A stretch of DNA of 64,000 nucleotides from Bacteroidota bacterium (lineage in GTDB: Bacteria > Bacteroidota > Bacteroidia > Chitinophagales > Chitinophagaceae). The notes under the pieces are model-generated. The model searched no databases, was not told the DNA's origin, and saw nothing but the letters and a program-made list of their open reading frames with translations. Each line of letters opens with the position of its first letter. The first letter of the stretch is position 1. This document shows, in pieces, positions 25,457 to 32,989 of the stretch. The DNA is taken from positions 31,123-95,122 of the forward strand of contig JAFAGR010000077.1 in NCBI GenBank assembly GCA_023422565.1, in the 5' to 3' direction. Both the position numbers and the translations under genes were made by a program.

Positions 25457-25502
25457 ATGCCGACGCTTCGGTCGGCATCGAGACCGCTTCACGCGTCTCG
25501 AT
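25457..25502. repeat. Two abutting palindromes (REP-like hairpin pair)
   Basis: ATGCCGAC...GTCGGCAT (25457-25478, 6-base loop) and ATCGAGAC...GTCTCGAT (25477-25502, 10-base loop) are both perfect 8-bp stems and share two bases. The pair lies 25 bases after the stop of the minus-strand Asn/Gly-rich gene. No T-run follows on either strand, so it is not a classical intrinsic terminator. Confidence 0.7.
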
Positions 25503-25526
25503 CCCATATCTCACAGCTCTAATCTG

Positions 25527-26132
25527 CTACCTCGCAAAACCCTTTATAAGATCAAGCAGGCTTCCCCCATTTCTTTGTTGCTGCTGTTGGGCACCACCGG
25601 CAAGTTGGCCGATGATATCCATCAAACCTCCGCCACCGTTATCGTTGGATGAATTACCGCCGCCTATTTGCGAAAGAATATCAGTGATGCTTCCACCGCC
25701 TCTTTCCTGAACCACTTCGCGGCTCTTGCCGCCTGTAATTGAACTTAAAAGGTTGTCAAGCGAGAAGCCATTGTCATTTGAATCATTAGAACGATTGATC
25801 AGGTTGCCCAATACGGAAGGAATTAAACTTGCGGCCACACCATTTGCCTTGTTGCCATTCATGTTGAATTTGCTGATGAGCTTTCCTGCGAAATGGCCGA
25901 TCATCATGCTGACTATCGGGTTGCTTAATAAACTGTTCTTATTATTTCCGCCCTTAAACATATCAAGGATTGAAGACAAGCCACCTCCCGCTACCATATT
26001 CCTTAAGCCGGAAGCAACCGTATTGGTGGCCTCAGACACCACTTCCTGGTTTTGTTCATTGGGAATTTCAGGGTTATCAATAACCGAATCTTTCGCGGTT
26101 CCCTGTACGAGTTCAAATAATTCTTTTAGCAT
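25527..26132 (-). CDS. Asn/Gly-rich protein, DUF937-like, unknown function
   Basis: 201-residue protein beginning MLKELFELVQG at the ATG 26132; a longer frame to 26168 adds only 12 residues. The N-terminal 60 residues (NPEIPNEQNQEVVSEATNTVASGL) resemble the DUF937-type helical module found in many Bacteroidota. The middle has GHFAGKLISKFNMN and SLIPSVLGNLI, and the C-terminal half is made of glycine, asparagine and glutamine-rich linkers with short amphipathic helices (SITDILSQIGGG, GLMDIIGQLAGG, SLLDLIKGFAR). These three helices look like an internal repeat of a L-x-x-[IL]-[IK]-x-x-x-[GA] unit. No signal peptide is present. The function is not known. Confidence 0.72.
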   Translation of the reverse strand: MLKELFELVQGTAKDSVIDNPEIPNEQNQEVVSEATNTVASGLRNMVAGGGLSSILDMFKGGNNKNSLLSNPIVSMMIGHFAGKLISKFNMNGNKANGVAASLIPSVLGNLINRSNDSNDNGFSLDNLLSSITGGKSREVVQERGGGSITDILSQIGGGNSSNDNGGGGLMDIIGQLAGGAQQQQQRNGGSLLDLIKGFAR

Positions 26133-26209
26133 GGTTGATCGTATTAAAGTGTAGAGAATTGTTTGCAATAATCATACTAAACTAAACAAGTTAGTGGAAC
26201 GAAGAGCTC

Positions 26210-26950
26210 TCATTTTTTAACCTTGCCCGCCCTTAAAAGCAGCGGGAAAGTTATCTTCTTCCGTTCACCTTTGATCCAACCAATTTTTAAATCGTCCTCG
26301 ATCAAAAGTAAAGGATCGCTGTCCATGCTTTCTTTATAATGTTTTACTGCGGACCAGGTACGAAGAAATCCGATCAATTCTTCAAGGCTCCAATAGGTTT
26401 CAATATTCATCTTCGGTACTTCGAACTCATCGAATGGAAAGGGAATGGTTTCATAATTCTCATCTATATACCTTCGCTCCGCATCCCAGTAAGGGCCGGT
26501 GATATCCTTATAAAAGCGGTTTATAACCGTATCCGTTAGTTCATCAACCTGCAGCAGGCCATAGCCCACGGCTACAAAAACGGCATTATCTTTTGCAGTG
26601 CGAAAAACCTGATCATAAAACCGCTCGAAATTGAACCAATGAATTGCCTGGGCCACAATTATCAGATCGAAAAAATCTGAAGGGAAGGAAGCATACGCCG
26701 AATCTTCCTTAGAGTAAATAATATTTTTCTTTTGAATGGCATACTTAAGCTGGTTCTCACTTATATCGGTACCGTAAACCTTTCGGAAATGTTTCGCGAG
26801 CTCTGAAGCCATTTGCCCATTGCCGGTTCCGCAATCCCATGCCACATCACGGCACGTCACTTTTGAAAGCAGGAAATCATAAAGAACTTCAGGGTACACC
26901 GGCCTGTACTGCGCATACTTTGCCGATGCATGAGAGAAATTGTCTTTCAT
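26210..26950 (-). CDS. Class I SAM-dependent methyltransferase
   Basis: 246-residue enzyme of the methyltransferase_11 type. After an N-terminal ASAKYAQYRPVYPEVLYDFL helix, the SAM-binding loop is WDCGTGNGQMA (about 38-48). An acidic strand end, VYGTDISENQL, comes next, followed by FDLIIVAQAIHWFNFERF. Together these are typical of trans-aconitate or ubiquinone/menaquinone-like methyltransferases. The C-terminal domain (MNIETYWSLEELIGFLRTW) is the one found in YafE/Coq5-like proteins of unknown substrate. The ATG at 26950 is used; a TTG three bases upstream is unlikely. It is divergent from the AraC-MGMT gene. Confidence 0.88.
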   Translation of the reverse strand: MKDNFSHASAKYAQYRPVYPEVLYDFLLSKVTCRDVAWDCGTGNGQMASELAKHFRKVYGTDISENQLKYAIQKKNIIYSKEDSAYASFPSDFFDLIIVAQAIHWFNFERFYDQVFRTAKDNAVFVAVGYGLLQVDELTDTVINRFYKDITGPYWDAERRYIDENYETIPFPFDEFEVPKMNIETYWSLEELIGFLRTWSAVKHYKESMDSDPLLLIEDDLKIGWIKGERKKITFPLLLRAGKVKK

Positions 26951-27007
26951 CAATGAAGTTTATCTCAAGTTAGCAAGATACGGGTTGAAAAGCGCGGACC
27001 TGCGTTA

Positions 27008-27015
27008 TAACTTTG
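27008..27015 (+). promoter_or_regulatory. Promoter of the AraC-MGMT gene (TAnnTTTG)
   Basis: TAACTTTG matches the Bacteroidota -7 consensus exactly. A TTGA lies 19 bases upstream, close to the expected -33 position. The element ends 4 bases before the ATG at 27020, so the message is predicted to be leaderless. Confidence 0.6.
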
Positions 27016-27019
27016 ACAC

Positions 27020-27877
27020 ATGGAAACAACTTTGGAAGGGCCATCAGACTATGACCGCATTGCCGCTGCAATAGAATTTATTACGCAGAATCACTTGTTG
27101 CAGCCTTCTCTAGACGATGTGGCGCAGGGGGTCGGTTTAAGCCCTTTCCACTTTCAAAGAGTTTTTTCGCGATGGGCCGGTGTAAGCCCGAAGAAATTTT
27201 TACAATTCACCACGCTCACTTATGCCCGGCAAATTTTGCAAACACCCGGCGCTACATTGTTTGATGCCGCAGTTGATTCAGGCCTGTCGGGCACAGGGCG
27301 ACTGCACGATCTCTTCATCCGGTTCATTGCCATGACCCCGGGAGAATATAAAAACGGGGGGGAACAACTTCAGATTAATTTTCAATTTCTGCCGACAATA
27401 TTTGGTGAGGCACTAATTGCAAAAACGCAGCGTGGCATCTGCCATCTGATGTTTGAAAAGAACAGGGATGAAGGGATGGAAAATTTGAAGTCCGCATTTC
27501 CGAATGCACTTTTCACTGAAACTGACGATCCTGTTTTTCACAATGCAGTAAGAATAATCGGGCAGGAAATGCCGCTGGAGCCTTTGCATATTCATCTGAA
27601 GGGAAGCCCCTTTCAAATAAAGGTATGGGAAGCACTTCTCAATATTCCTCCGGGCTCGGCAGCTTCTTACGGCAAGCTGGCCGGGTACCTGAATTTTGAA
27701 AAATCCGCAGCAAGGGCGGTCGGCACAGCGATCGGAAAAAATCCTGTAGCATACCTGATACCCTGTCATCGCGTGATTCAGGCAAACGGCCTCCCGGGTG
27801 GCTATCGTTGGGGACTTACACGAAAAAAAATAATGATGGCTTACGAGGGTGTCACAAGTGACTCACCGGAAAAATAA
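27020..27877 (+). CDS. AraC-type regulator fused to methylated-DNA cysteine methyltransferase (Ada-like, no N-Ada domain)
   Basis: 285-residue fusion. Residues about 10-110 are an AraC-type double helix-turn-helix (LDDVAQGVGLSPFHFQRVFSRW, FDAAVDSGLSGTGRLHDLF). Residues about 115-285 are an O6-methylguanine-DNA methyltransferase domain, with the acceptor cysteine C249 in the intact IPCHRVI motif and SPFQIKVWEALL before it. The N-terminal zinc domain of E. coli Ada, which senses methylphosphotriesters, is absent. The protein should therefore repair alkylated guanine and bind DNA, but cannot sense damage in the classical Ada way. The Y1-transposase-like gene follows 70 bases downstream on the same strand. 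Confidence 0.93.
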   Translation: METTLEGPSDYDRIAAAIEFITQNHLLQPSLDDVAQGVGLSPFHFQRVFSRWAGVSPKKFLQFTTLTYARQILQTPGATLFDAAVDSGLSGTGRLHDLFIRFIAMTPGEYKNGGEQLQINFQFLPTIFGEALIAKTQRGICHLMFEKNRDEGMENLKSAFPNALFTETDDPVFHNAVRIIGQEMPLEPLHIHLKGSPFQIKVWEALLNIPPGSAASYGKLAGYLNFEKSAARAVGTAIGKNPVAYLIPCHRVIQANGLPGGYRWGLTRKKIMMAYEGVTSDSPEK

Positions 27878-27947
27878 CAGCAGAGAGCGTCGAAACCACT
27901 TTTCTTTTGAAGAGTTGACGGGATAGTTTTGAAAGAAAACTTTTCCA

Positions 27948-28358
27948 ATGATCATTACAATTCTTCCGGTCCATTTCATCATCTTTCCAAAAGATACAAA
28001 GCCGGTTTTGGCAGGAAACCATACAGGGCTTTACGACATCATCCAGAAAACACTCATTAGTTTAAAGTGCGGTGTAATAGCGGTGAATGGGGCAAATGAC
28101 CATATCCATATCGGCACGCATCTTTCGCCCTACATTTCTATGGATGAATTGATGGATGAAGTTCGCGGCGCAGCTTCGGGATTCATTGAGCGCTCAGGCC
28201 TCTTCCCTGCGTTTACAGGATGGGATAAAGACTACATTGCCGAAACTACCTGTTGGCACGAAGCGGATAAATTAAAAGAGGAGATCGATAACCAAAGGTT
28301 ATACCATAAGACCCACACGCTTGAAGAAGAGCTAAGAAGTAAAGGCTTCCCTGTTTAA
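27948..28358 (+). CDS. IS200-like Y1 transposase-domain protein lacking the catalytic tyrosine
   Basis: 136-residue protein of the REP-associated/IS200-like Y1_Tnp family common in Bacteroidota. The metal-binding HUH motif is kept (NDHIHIGTHLSP, H52/H54). The C-terminal helix EEIDNQRLYHK aligns with the family's [KV]YIxNQxxHHK, so the metal-binding Gln (Q116) is present but the nucleophile Tyr four residues earlier is Glu (E112). No IS ends, TnpB gene or second ORF are near, so it is not a full insertion sequence. A TAGTTTTG element (27924-27931) lies 16 bases upstream. Its 3' end overlaps the convergent Rrf2 gene by 27 bases. It may be a domesticated or decaying protein. Confidence 0.8.
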   Translation: MIITILPVHFIIFPKDTKPVLAGNHTGLYDIIQKTLISLKCGVIAVNGANDHIHIGTHLSPYISMDELMDEVRGAASGFIERSGLFPAFTGWDKDYIAETTCWHEADKLKEEIDNQRLYHKTHTLEEELRSKGFPV

Positions 28359-28823
28359 AACAATGCTATCGTCTGAAATAAGTGTGCGCAGTATTTCCAT
28401 TGATTCAGTTTCTGAGCTAACCAAATCGTGCAGTGTGATTTGGGAAAGTAATTTATCAACGGTGAATTGAATCATATTCCAAAGTGAACGTGCTGAGCAG
28501 TTCACGGAATTAGTACAGAGCTTTACGGTGCCGTGATGCTTTTCACAAAACTCCCTGTCGAACATTACGCCACCCAATGCGGCGAGAACATCCCGAATGA
28601 TAATTTCCTTTGCGGGGCGTGCAAGTACATAACCGCCCTTGTTACCGGGTGTACTGTTGATCACTTCCGCAATACGTAAGGTTCTTGTAAGCTTGGCTAT
28701 GTAGTGACTGCTCAGGCCTTCCGCCTCGCTAAGCTGAGGGATGCTGATTCCCTGCGCATCTTTGCAAGACGCGATCCGGATCAAAACCCGCAAACCATAT
28801 TCTTCCTGTGCAGTTATCTTCAT
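28332..28823 (-). CDS. Rrf2 family iron-sulfur regulator (IscR/SufR-like)
   Basis: 163-residue winged-helix regulator. The N-terminal helix-turn-helix (ISIPQLSEAEGLSSHYIAKLTRTL) and wing (VINSTPGNKGGYVLARP) are typical. Three cysteines at 93, 103 and 109 (C-x9-C-x5-C) occupy the region where IscR binds its [2Fe-2S] cluster, so it likely senses cluster status. It is the last gene of the suf operon (11 bases after the DUF59 gene), not the first as usual. Probable role: repressor or activator of suf, with autoregulation. Confidence 0.92.
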   Translation of the reverse strand: MKITAQEEYGLRVLIRIASCKDAQGISIPQLSEAEGLSSHYIAKLTRTLRIAEVINSTPGNKGGYVLARPAKEIIIRDVLAALGGVMFDREFCEKHHGTVKLCTNSVNCSARSLWNMIQFTVDKLLSQITLHDLVSSETESMEILRTLISDDSIVLNREAFTS

Positions 28824-28834
28824 TATTCTTTTTA

Positions 28835-29155
28835 TTAAAACATGTCGAGTTCAAGTCGCGCAGCTTCAGACATCATGCTCTTATCCCACGGCGGGTTCCA
28901 GGTAACCGAAACATGCACATCATTCACACCTTCAATCGCACGAACCTTTTGATCAACCTCCACAGGAAGCGATTGCGCCGCCGGGCAACCGGGCGCTGTA
29001 AGCGTCATTACCACCTGAACATTATTCACCGGCAGAATGTCTACTTCATAAATCAACCCGAGATCAAAAATATTCACCGGCAATTCAGGGTCATAAATTC
29101 CGCTGATCACCTCTATCACTTTCGCTTTTAGTTCTTCCGTATTCATCATCATCAT
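28835..29155 (-). CDS. SUF-associated DUF59 (MIP18/SufT-like) protein
   Basis: 106-residue member of the DUF59 family that helps deliver iron-sulfur clusters. The signature is YDPELPVNIFDLGLIYEV and MTLTAPGCPAAQSLP, with the conserved cysteine. Four consecutive ATG codons begin the gene, the first overlapping the sufE stop (ATGA), so the exact start is ambiguous within three residues. It is the sixth gene of the suf operon. Confidence 0.92.
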   Translation of the reverse strand: MMMMNTEELKAKVIEVISGIYDPELPVNIFDLGLIYEVDILPVNNVQVVMTLTAPGCPAAQSLPVEVDQKVRAIEGVNDVHVSVTWNPPWDKSMMSEAARLELDMF

Positions 29156-29595
29156 GCATTTTGATTTTTAGCCTTGAAGGCAAGTGCATAATTTTTCATT
29201 TGCTTCACCATAGCCACAAGTCCGTTTGAACGGGTTTGCGCCAAGTGCGTATTCATTCCGATCTTTTCAATAAAGCCAAGCTTCGTGTCTATAATATCAT
29301 CCGGCTTCTGGCCGTTAAGCACATTAACCAGCATGCTTATTAATCCCTTCACTATTACCGCATCACTGTCTGCCTCATAAAAAACTCTTCCATCGTTCTC
29401 ATTCGCTACAAGCCAAACTGTGCTCTGGCATCCTTTCACTTTGTTCTCATCAACTTTATGTTTATCCTCAAGCGGCGCCAGCTTCTTCCCAAGTTCAATG
29501 ATATATTCATATTTATCATCCCAACTGTCAAGAAAAGAAAACGCATCAACAATTTCCTCTTCGCGCTCTGATATGGTTGATGAAGTATCCATCAT
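29152..29595 (-). CDS. sufE: SufE, sulfur acceptor for SufS
   Basis: 147-residue protein that accepts persulfide sulfur from SufS and passes it to SufB. Motifs are FLDSWDDKYEYIIELGKKL and KVKGCQSTVWL, the latter with the active cysteine. The frame is open much further upstream, inside sufS, but ATG 29595 overlaps the sufS stop (ATGATGG) and starts the usual SufE N-terminus, so it is preferred; ATG 29592 is equally near. The gene is coupled to both neighbours. Confidence 0.93.
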   Translation of the reverse strand: MMDTSSTISEREEEIVDAFSFLDSWDDKYEYIIELGKKLAPLEDKHKVDENKVKGCQSTVWLVANENDGRVFYEADSDAVIVKGLISMLVNVLNGQKPDDIIDTKLGFIEKIGMNTHLAQTRSNGLVAMVKQMKNYALAFKAKNQNA

Positions 29596-30836
29596 TTCAG
29601 AATCTTTATTACTTTTTGAATTCCCGCCGCGAGCTTCTCCACTTCTTCTTCCGTATTGTATGCAGCAAAGGATGCGCGTGTAGTACCCGGGATATTGTAG
29701 CATGCCATCAGGGGCTGTGTGCAATGATGACCCGTTCTAACCGCAATTCCGGCATTATCCAACAAAATACCGATGTCTTGCGGATGGAGACCCTCAATTA
29801 CAAAAGAGATCACACTCACTTTTTCCTTTGCCGTACCGATTATTTTCAACCCATCAATTTCCCGGAGCATCGAGGTTGCCATGTTCAACAAAAATGTTTC
29901 GTGCTTATGAATTCCACGCTTACCGGTTTGATTGATGAAATCTATTGCCACGCCAAATGCAATAACGTCTGCAATGTTTGGCGTGCCCGCTTCAAACTTA
30001 TACGGCAACTCGTTGTAGGTAGTTTTTTCAAACGTAACTTCCTTTATCATTTCGCCTCCGCCCAAATACGGAGGCATGGCATTGAGTACATCTTTCCTGC
30101 CATACAGCACACCCACGCCGGTGGGTCCATACATCTTGTGGGCTGAGAAAACAAAAAAGTCCATCCCTAATTCCTGTACATCTATTTCTAAATGCGCGGC
30201 TGATTGTGCACCATCAATTAAAACCGCGGCACCAAACTTTCTAGCTTCCGCAATAATGTGTTTAATGGGATTGATCGTTCCCAGCGCATTTGAAGCATGG
30301 TTAACTGCAACGATCTTTGTTTTATAAGAAAGTAGTTTGCGAAATTCTTCCAGATCGATCTCCCCTTCCTCAGTAACCGGTATCACCTTTAACACCGCTT
30401 CTTTTTCTTCGCACAACATCTGCCAGGGTACGATGTTGGAATGATGCTCCAGGGAAGAGATCAAAACCTCGTCACCCTTCTTTACATTTTTTCTTCCCCA
30501 ACTGGATGCAACCAGGTTGATCCCCTGCGTTGTGCCACTGGTAAATATTATTTCCTCCCGGTTTTCCGCATTAATGAAAGAACGCACATTATCACGCGTA
30601 CGCTCAAAGGCCGCAGTTGCCTCATCGGCAAGCGTATGAATACCGCGGTGGATATTTGCATTGTAACCTGAATAATACCCGGATAATGCATCGATCACCT
30701 GCTGCGGCTTTTGCGTGGTAGCGGCATTGTCGAGATACACGAGTTCCTTTCCCTTCACCTTGCGATGAAGAATTGGGAACTGGCTCCGAACCTGCTCCAC
30801 ATCCCATGCCTTTGATATCGTCGTAAATGTTTCCAT
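29592..30836 (-). CDS. sufS: SufS cysteine desulfurase (type II)
   Basis: 414-residue PLP enzyme that removes sulfur from cysteine. The PLP lysine K234 lies in SAHKMYGPTG, and the catalytic cysteine C372 lies in VRTGHHCTQPLM, a type II (SufS) arrangement with a short loop. The N-terminus has VYLDNAATTQKP. Its start codon overlaps the sufD stop by one base (TAATG). Confidence 0.97.
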   Translation of the reverse strand: METFTTISKAWDVEQVRSQFPILHRKVKGKELVYLDNAATTQKPQQVIDALSGYYSGYNANIHRGIHTLADEATAAFERTRDNVRSFINAENREEIIFTSGTTQGINLVASSWGRKNVKKGDEVLISSLEHHSNIVPWQMLCEEKEAVLKVIPVTEEGEIDLEEFRKLLSYKTKIVAVNHASNALGTINPIKHIIAEARKFGAAVLIDGAQSAAHLEIDVQELGMDFFVFSAHKMYGPTGVGVLYGRKDVLNAMPPYLGGGEMIKEVTFEKTTYNELPYKFEAGTPNIADVIAFGVAIDFINQTGKRGIHKHETFLLNMATSMLREIDGLKIIGTAKEKVSVISFVIEGLHPQDIGILLDNAGIAVRTGHHCTQPLMACYNIPGTTRASFAAYNTEEEVEKLAAGIQKVIKILK

Positions 30837-32122
30837 TAAATGAGGTTCAGTTTCTCACTGATCACCTGGTCAATATAATTTCTGATCTCCTCGCTTTTTA
30901 TTTCGTTGAGCACATCCATTGTAAAGCTGTGCAACACAAGTGATTTCGCCGTTTCTTCAGGGATACCGCGAGACTGTAGATAGAATAATCCTTCTTCGTC
31001 GATCTTGCCAATGGTGCATCCATGCGAGCATTTCACGTCATCGGCAAAGATCTCAAGCTGAGGCTTTGTGTTGATGGTTGCTTTGTTGGAAAGTAAAATG
31101 TTTTTATTAGACTGAAATGCATTTGTTTTTTGCGCGATCGGGCGTACAAATATTTTTCCATTGAACACTCCCGTTGCTTCATCCTTCATCACGCCTTTAT
31201 ACAATTGATTGCTGTAACAATTGGGTTGTTTGTTATCAACCACGGTATGGTTATCTACATGGCAGCTTCCATCCTGAATGTACAATCCATAAAGATGCGC
31301 CTCGCAATAAGGCGACTCCATCAATATGTTTGTGTTGTTGCGAACGATCTTTCCGTTCAGTGAAATAGTAACCGTATGTACCAGGCTTTTACCAACCTGC
31401 CTGATATGAGTTGTGTTCACCTGGCTGGCATGGGCGGCATCATTCTGCAATTTCAAATAGTCGAAAACCGCATCCTGCTCCACGACTACTTCCAGCACCT
31501 GGTTGGTAAGGCTTTCCATTTTACCAAGCGAAACATAGGTTTCGATCATCTGCAGTTGTGATGCCTGCTGAAGATAAACGAAACTTCGTGGCTGGCTCAG
31601 CATGTTATTCTTTGTGCCGTCGGTAATGTGATACACAAACAAGGGCGCATCAACCACCTTTCCTTTACCGGCAAGTATGAAAACGCCCGCATTAATGAGC
31701 GCTGTATTCATCGCGTTGATACCATCCTGCAAATACACACTGCTGTGGCCGAGGTTTGGCTTCAGAAGATCAGGATATTTTTCAGCCGCATCATTCAGCG
31801 AAAGCACTTCCATATCAGTAGAAATAAACCTGCTTTGTGCAGCAGAAAAATTTCCATTTACAAAAACGAGAACGTTCGCTGCATCATGGCCCGGCAAATA
31901 ATATGATGAGAAATCCGGTGCATCCTTGGTTTGATCTGCAAAAGCAAAAGGTGTTTGAAACAAACCGCCTACTCGGGTGTACTTCCACTCCTCATTACGC
32001 GTTGTGGGAATACCTTTTTGCTCAAAAATTTCAAGGCCCTGATTCCTTACATCCGAAAGCGTATTTAAATGGCTCAATTTATCAAGCGACTCCTTCCTTT
32101 CCTTTATCAATTCGATATTCAT
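30836..32122 (-). CDS. sufD: SufD, iron-sulfur scaffold partner of SufBC
   Basis: 428-residue beta-helix protein of the SufBCD complex. The family C-terminal signature is present: KCSHGCTIGKIDEEGLFYLQSRGIPEE, with the conserved cysteine and histidine that help place the nascent cluster. The N-terminus (NEEWKYTRVGGLF) is typical. It lies 18 bases after sufC. Confidence 0.96.
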   Translation of the reverse strand: MNIELIKERKESLDKLSHLNTLSDVRNQGLEIFEQKGIPTTRNEEWKYTRVGGLFQTPFAFADQTKDAPDFSSYYLPGHDAANVLVFVNGNFSAAQSRFISTDMEVLSLNDAAEKYPDLLKPNLGHSSVYLQDGINAMNTALINAGVFILAGKGKVVDAPLFVYHITDGTKNNMLSQPRSFVYLQQASQLQMIETYVSLGKMESLTNQVLEVVVEQDAVFDYLKLQNDAAHASQVNTTHIRQVGKSLVHTVTISLNGKIVRNNTNILMESPYCEAHLYGLYIQDGSCHVDNHTVVDNKQPNCYSNQLYKGVMKDEATGVFNGKIFVRPIAQKTNAFQSNKNILLSNKATINTKPQLEIFADDVKCSHGCTIGKIDEEGLFYLQSRGIPEETAKSLVLHSFTMDVLNEIKSEEIRNYIDQVISEKLNLI

Positions 32123-32140
32123 GTTTCAATTTTATCCGGC

Positions 32141-32905
32141 TTAGGCCATAGCTTCTTCGCCCATTTCGTTTTTAATAAAATCATACCCGCGTTCTTCCAG
32201 TTCAAGCGCGAGTTCTTTCGGGCCCGACTTCACTATCTGCCCATTGTACAATACGTGTACAAAATCAGGAACGATATAATCAAGCAAACGCTGGTAGTGC
32301 GTGATGGCCAGAACCGCATTGTCTTTGCCGCGGAGTTTATTTACGCCGTCAGATACAATACGAATGGCATCAATATCCAAACCTGAATCAGTTTCATCGA
32401 GTACCGCGAGCTTTGGTTCAAGCATCGCCATTTGAAATATTTCATTCCTTTTCTTTTCACCGCCGGAAAAACCTTCGTTGAGCGGACGGCTCAAAAGGCT
32501 TTGATCCATTTCCATCATCTTCATCTTTTCCTTCATCAACTTCAAAAAGTTTACGGCATCAAGTTCTTCCTGCCCGCGATATTTACGCACCTCGTTTACC
32601 GCGGTCTTAATAAAATTGGTTGTGCTCAGTCCCGGAATTTCAACAGGGTATTGAAAGGCAAGGAACAGGCCTTCGCCTGCGCGGGCTTCGGGAGAAAATT
32701 CCAACAGGTCTTTGCCGTTGAAGGTTACACTCCCTTCCAGCACTTCATATTCCGGGCGGCCCGCCAATACAGAAGCAAGCGTACTTTTCCCCGAGCCATT
32801 AGGGCCCATTATCGCGTGAACCTCACCCGCTTTTATTTCGAGGTTGATCCCTTTTAAAATTTTCTTTCCTTCAATTCCTGCATGCAGGTTCTTTATCGAC
32901 AGCAT
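32141..32905 (-). CDS. sufC: SufC, ATPase of the SufBCD complex
   Basis: 254-residue ABC-type ATPase that drives conformational change in SufBCD. Walker A is GPNGSGKSTL (about 35-44), the signature is FSGGEKKRNEI, and Walker B is LAVLDETDSGLD. The 84-base gap to sufB (32906-32989) contains word repeats on GTACATC/GTAATTC and is the only sizeable gap inside the operon. Confidence 0.97.
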   Translation of the reverse strand: MLSIKNLHAGIEGKKILKGINLEIKAGEVHAIMGPNGSGKSTLASVLAGRPEYEVLEGSVTFNGKDLLEFSPEARAGEGLFLAFQYPVEIPGLSTTNFIKTAVNEVRKYRGQEELDAVNFLKLMKEKMKMMEMDQSLLSRPLNEGFSGGEKKRNEIFQMAMLEPKLAVLDETDSGLDIDAIRIVSDGVNKLRGKDNAVLAITHYQRLLDYIVPDFVHVLYNGQIVKSGPKELALELEERGYDFIKNEMGEEAMA

Positions 32906-32989
32906 TTTATTATTTATTTTAATTCGTAATTCTTAATTTATAAATCCTCAAACGTACATCGTACATCGTAATTCGTAAATTCTATCAGC

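Larger units (their letters stand above)
24953..25526. other. 574-bp gene-free, repeat-rich intergenic stretch
   Basis: No reading frame of credible coding character is seen. The stretch holds scattered CACAAAG words (about 24993-25035), two 88-bp direct repeats (25150-25237 and 25347-25434) and a word-like stretch on GTGTAGCTCCGTTGCTCTGTG (about 25280-25305). Two abutting 8-bp-stem hairpins at 25457-25502 follow. It lies between the ends of the regulator gene and the Asn/Gly-rich protein gene, so no promoter is expected. Confidence 0.8.

Noticed and set aside
25457..25502. Intrinsic terminator for the 25527-26132 gene
   Set aside because: Stems are good but no T-run follows on the minus strand (GTGAGATTTGGG), so it is listed as a hairpin pair rather than a terminator.
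27948..28358. Complete IS200/IS605 insertion sequence
   Set aside because: No TnpB, no end hairpins flanking the gene and no catalytic Tyr were found; only the TnpA-like protein is present.
29577..30146. 189-residue plus-strand frame opposite sufS
   Set aside because: It lies wholly antisense to sufS/sufE, has no recognisable motif and no promoter, and is a shadow of sufS codon bias.
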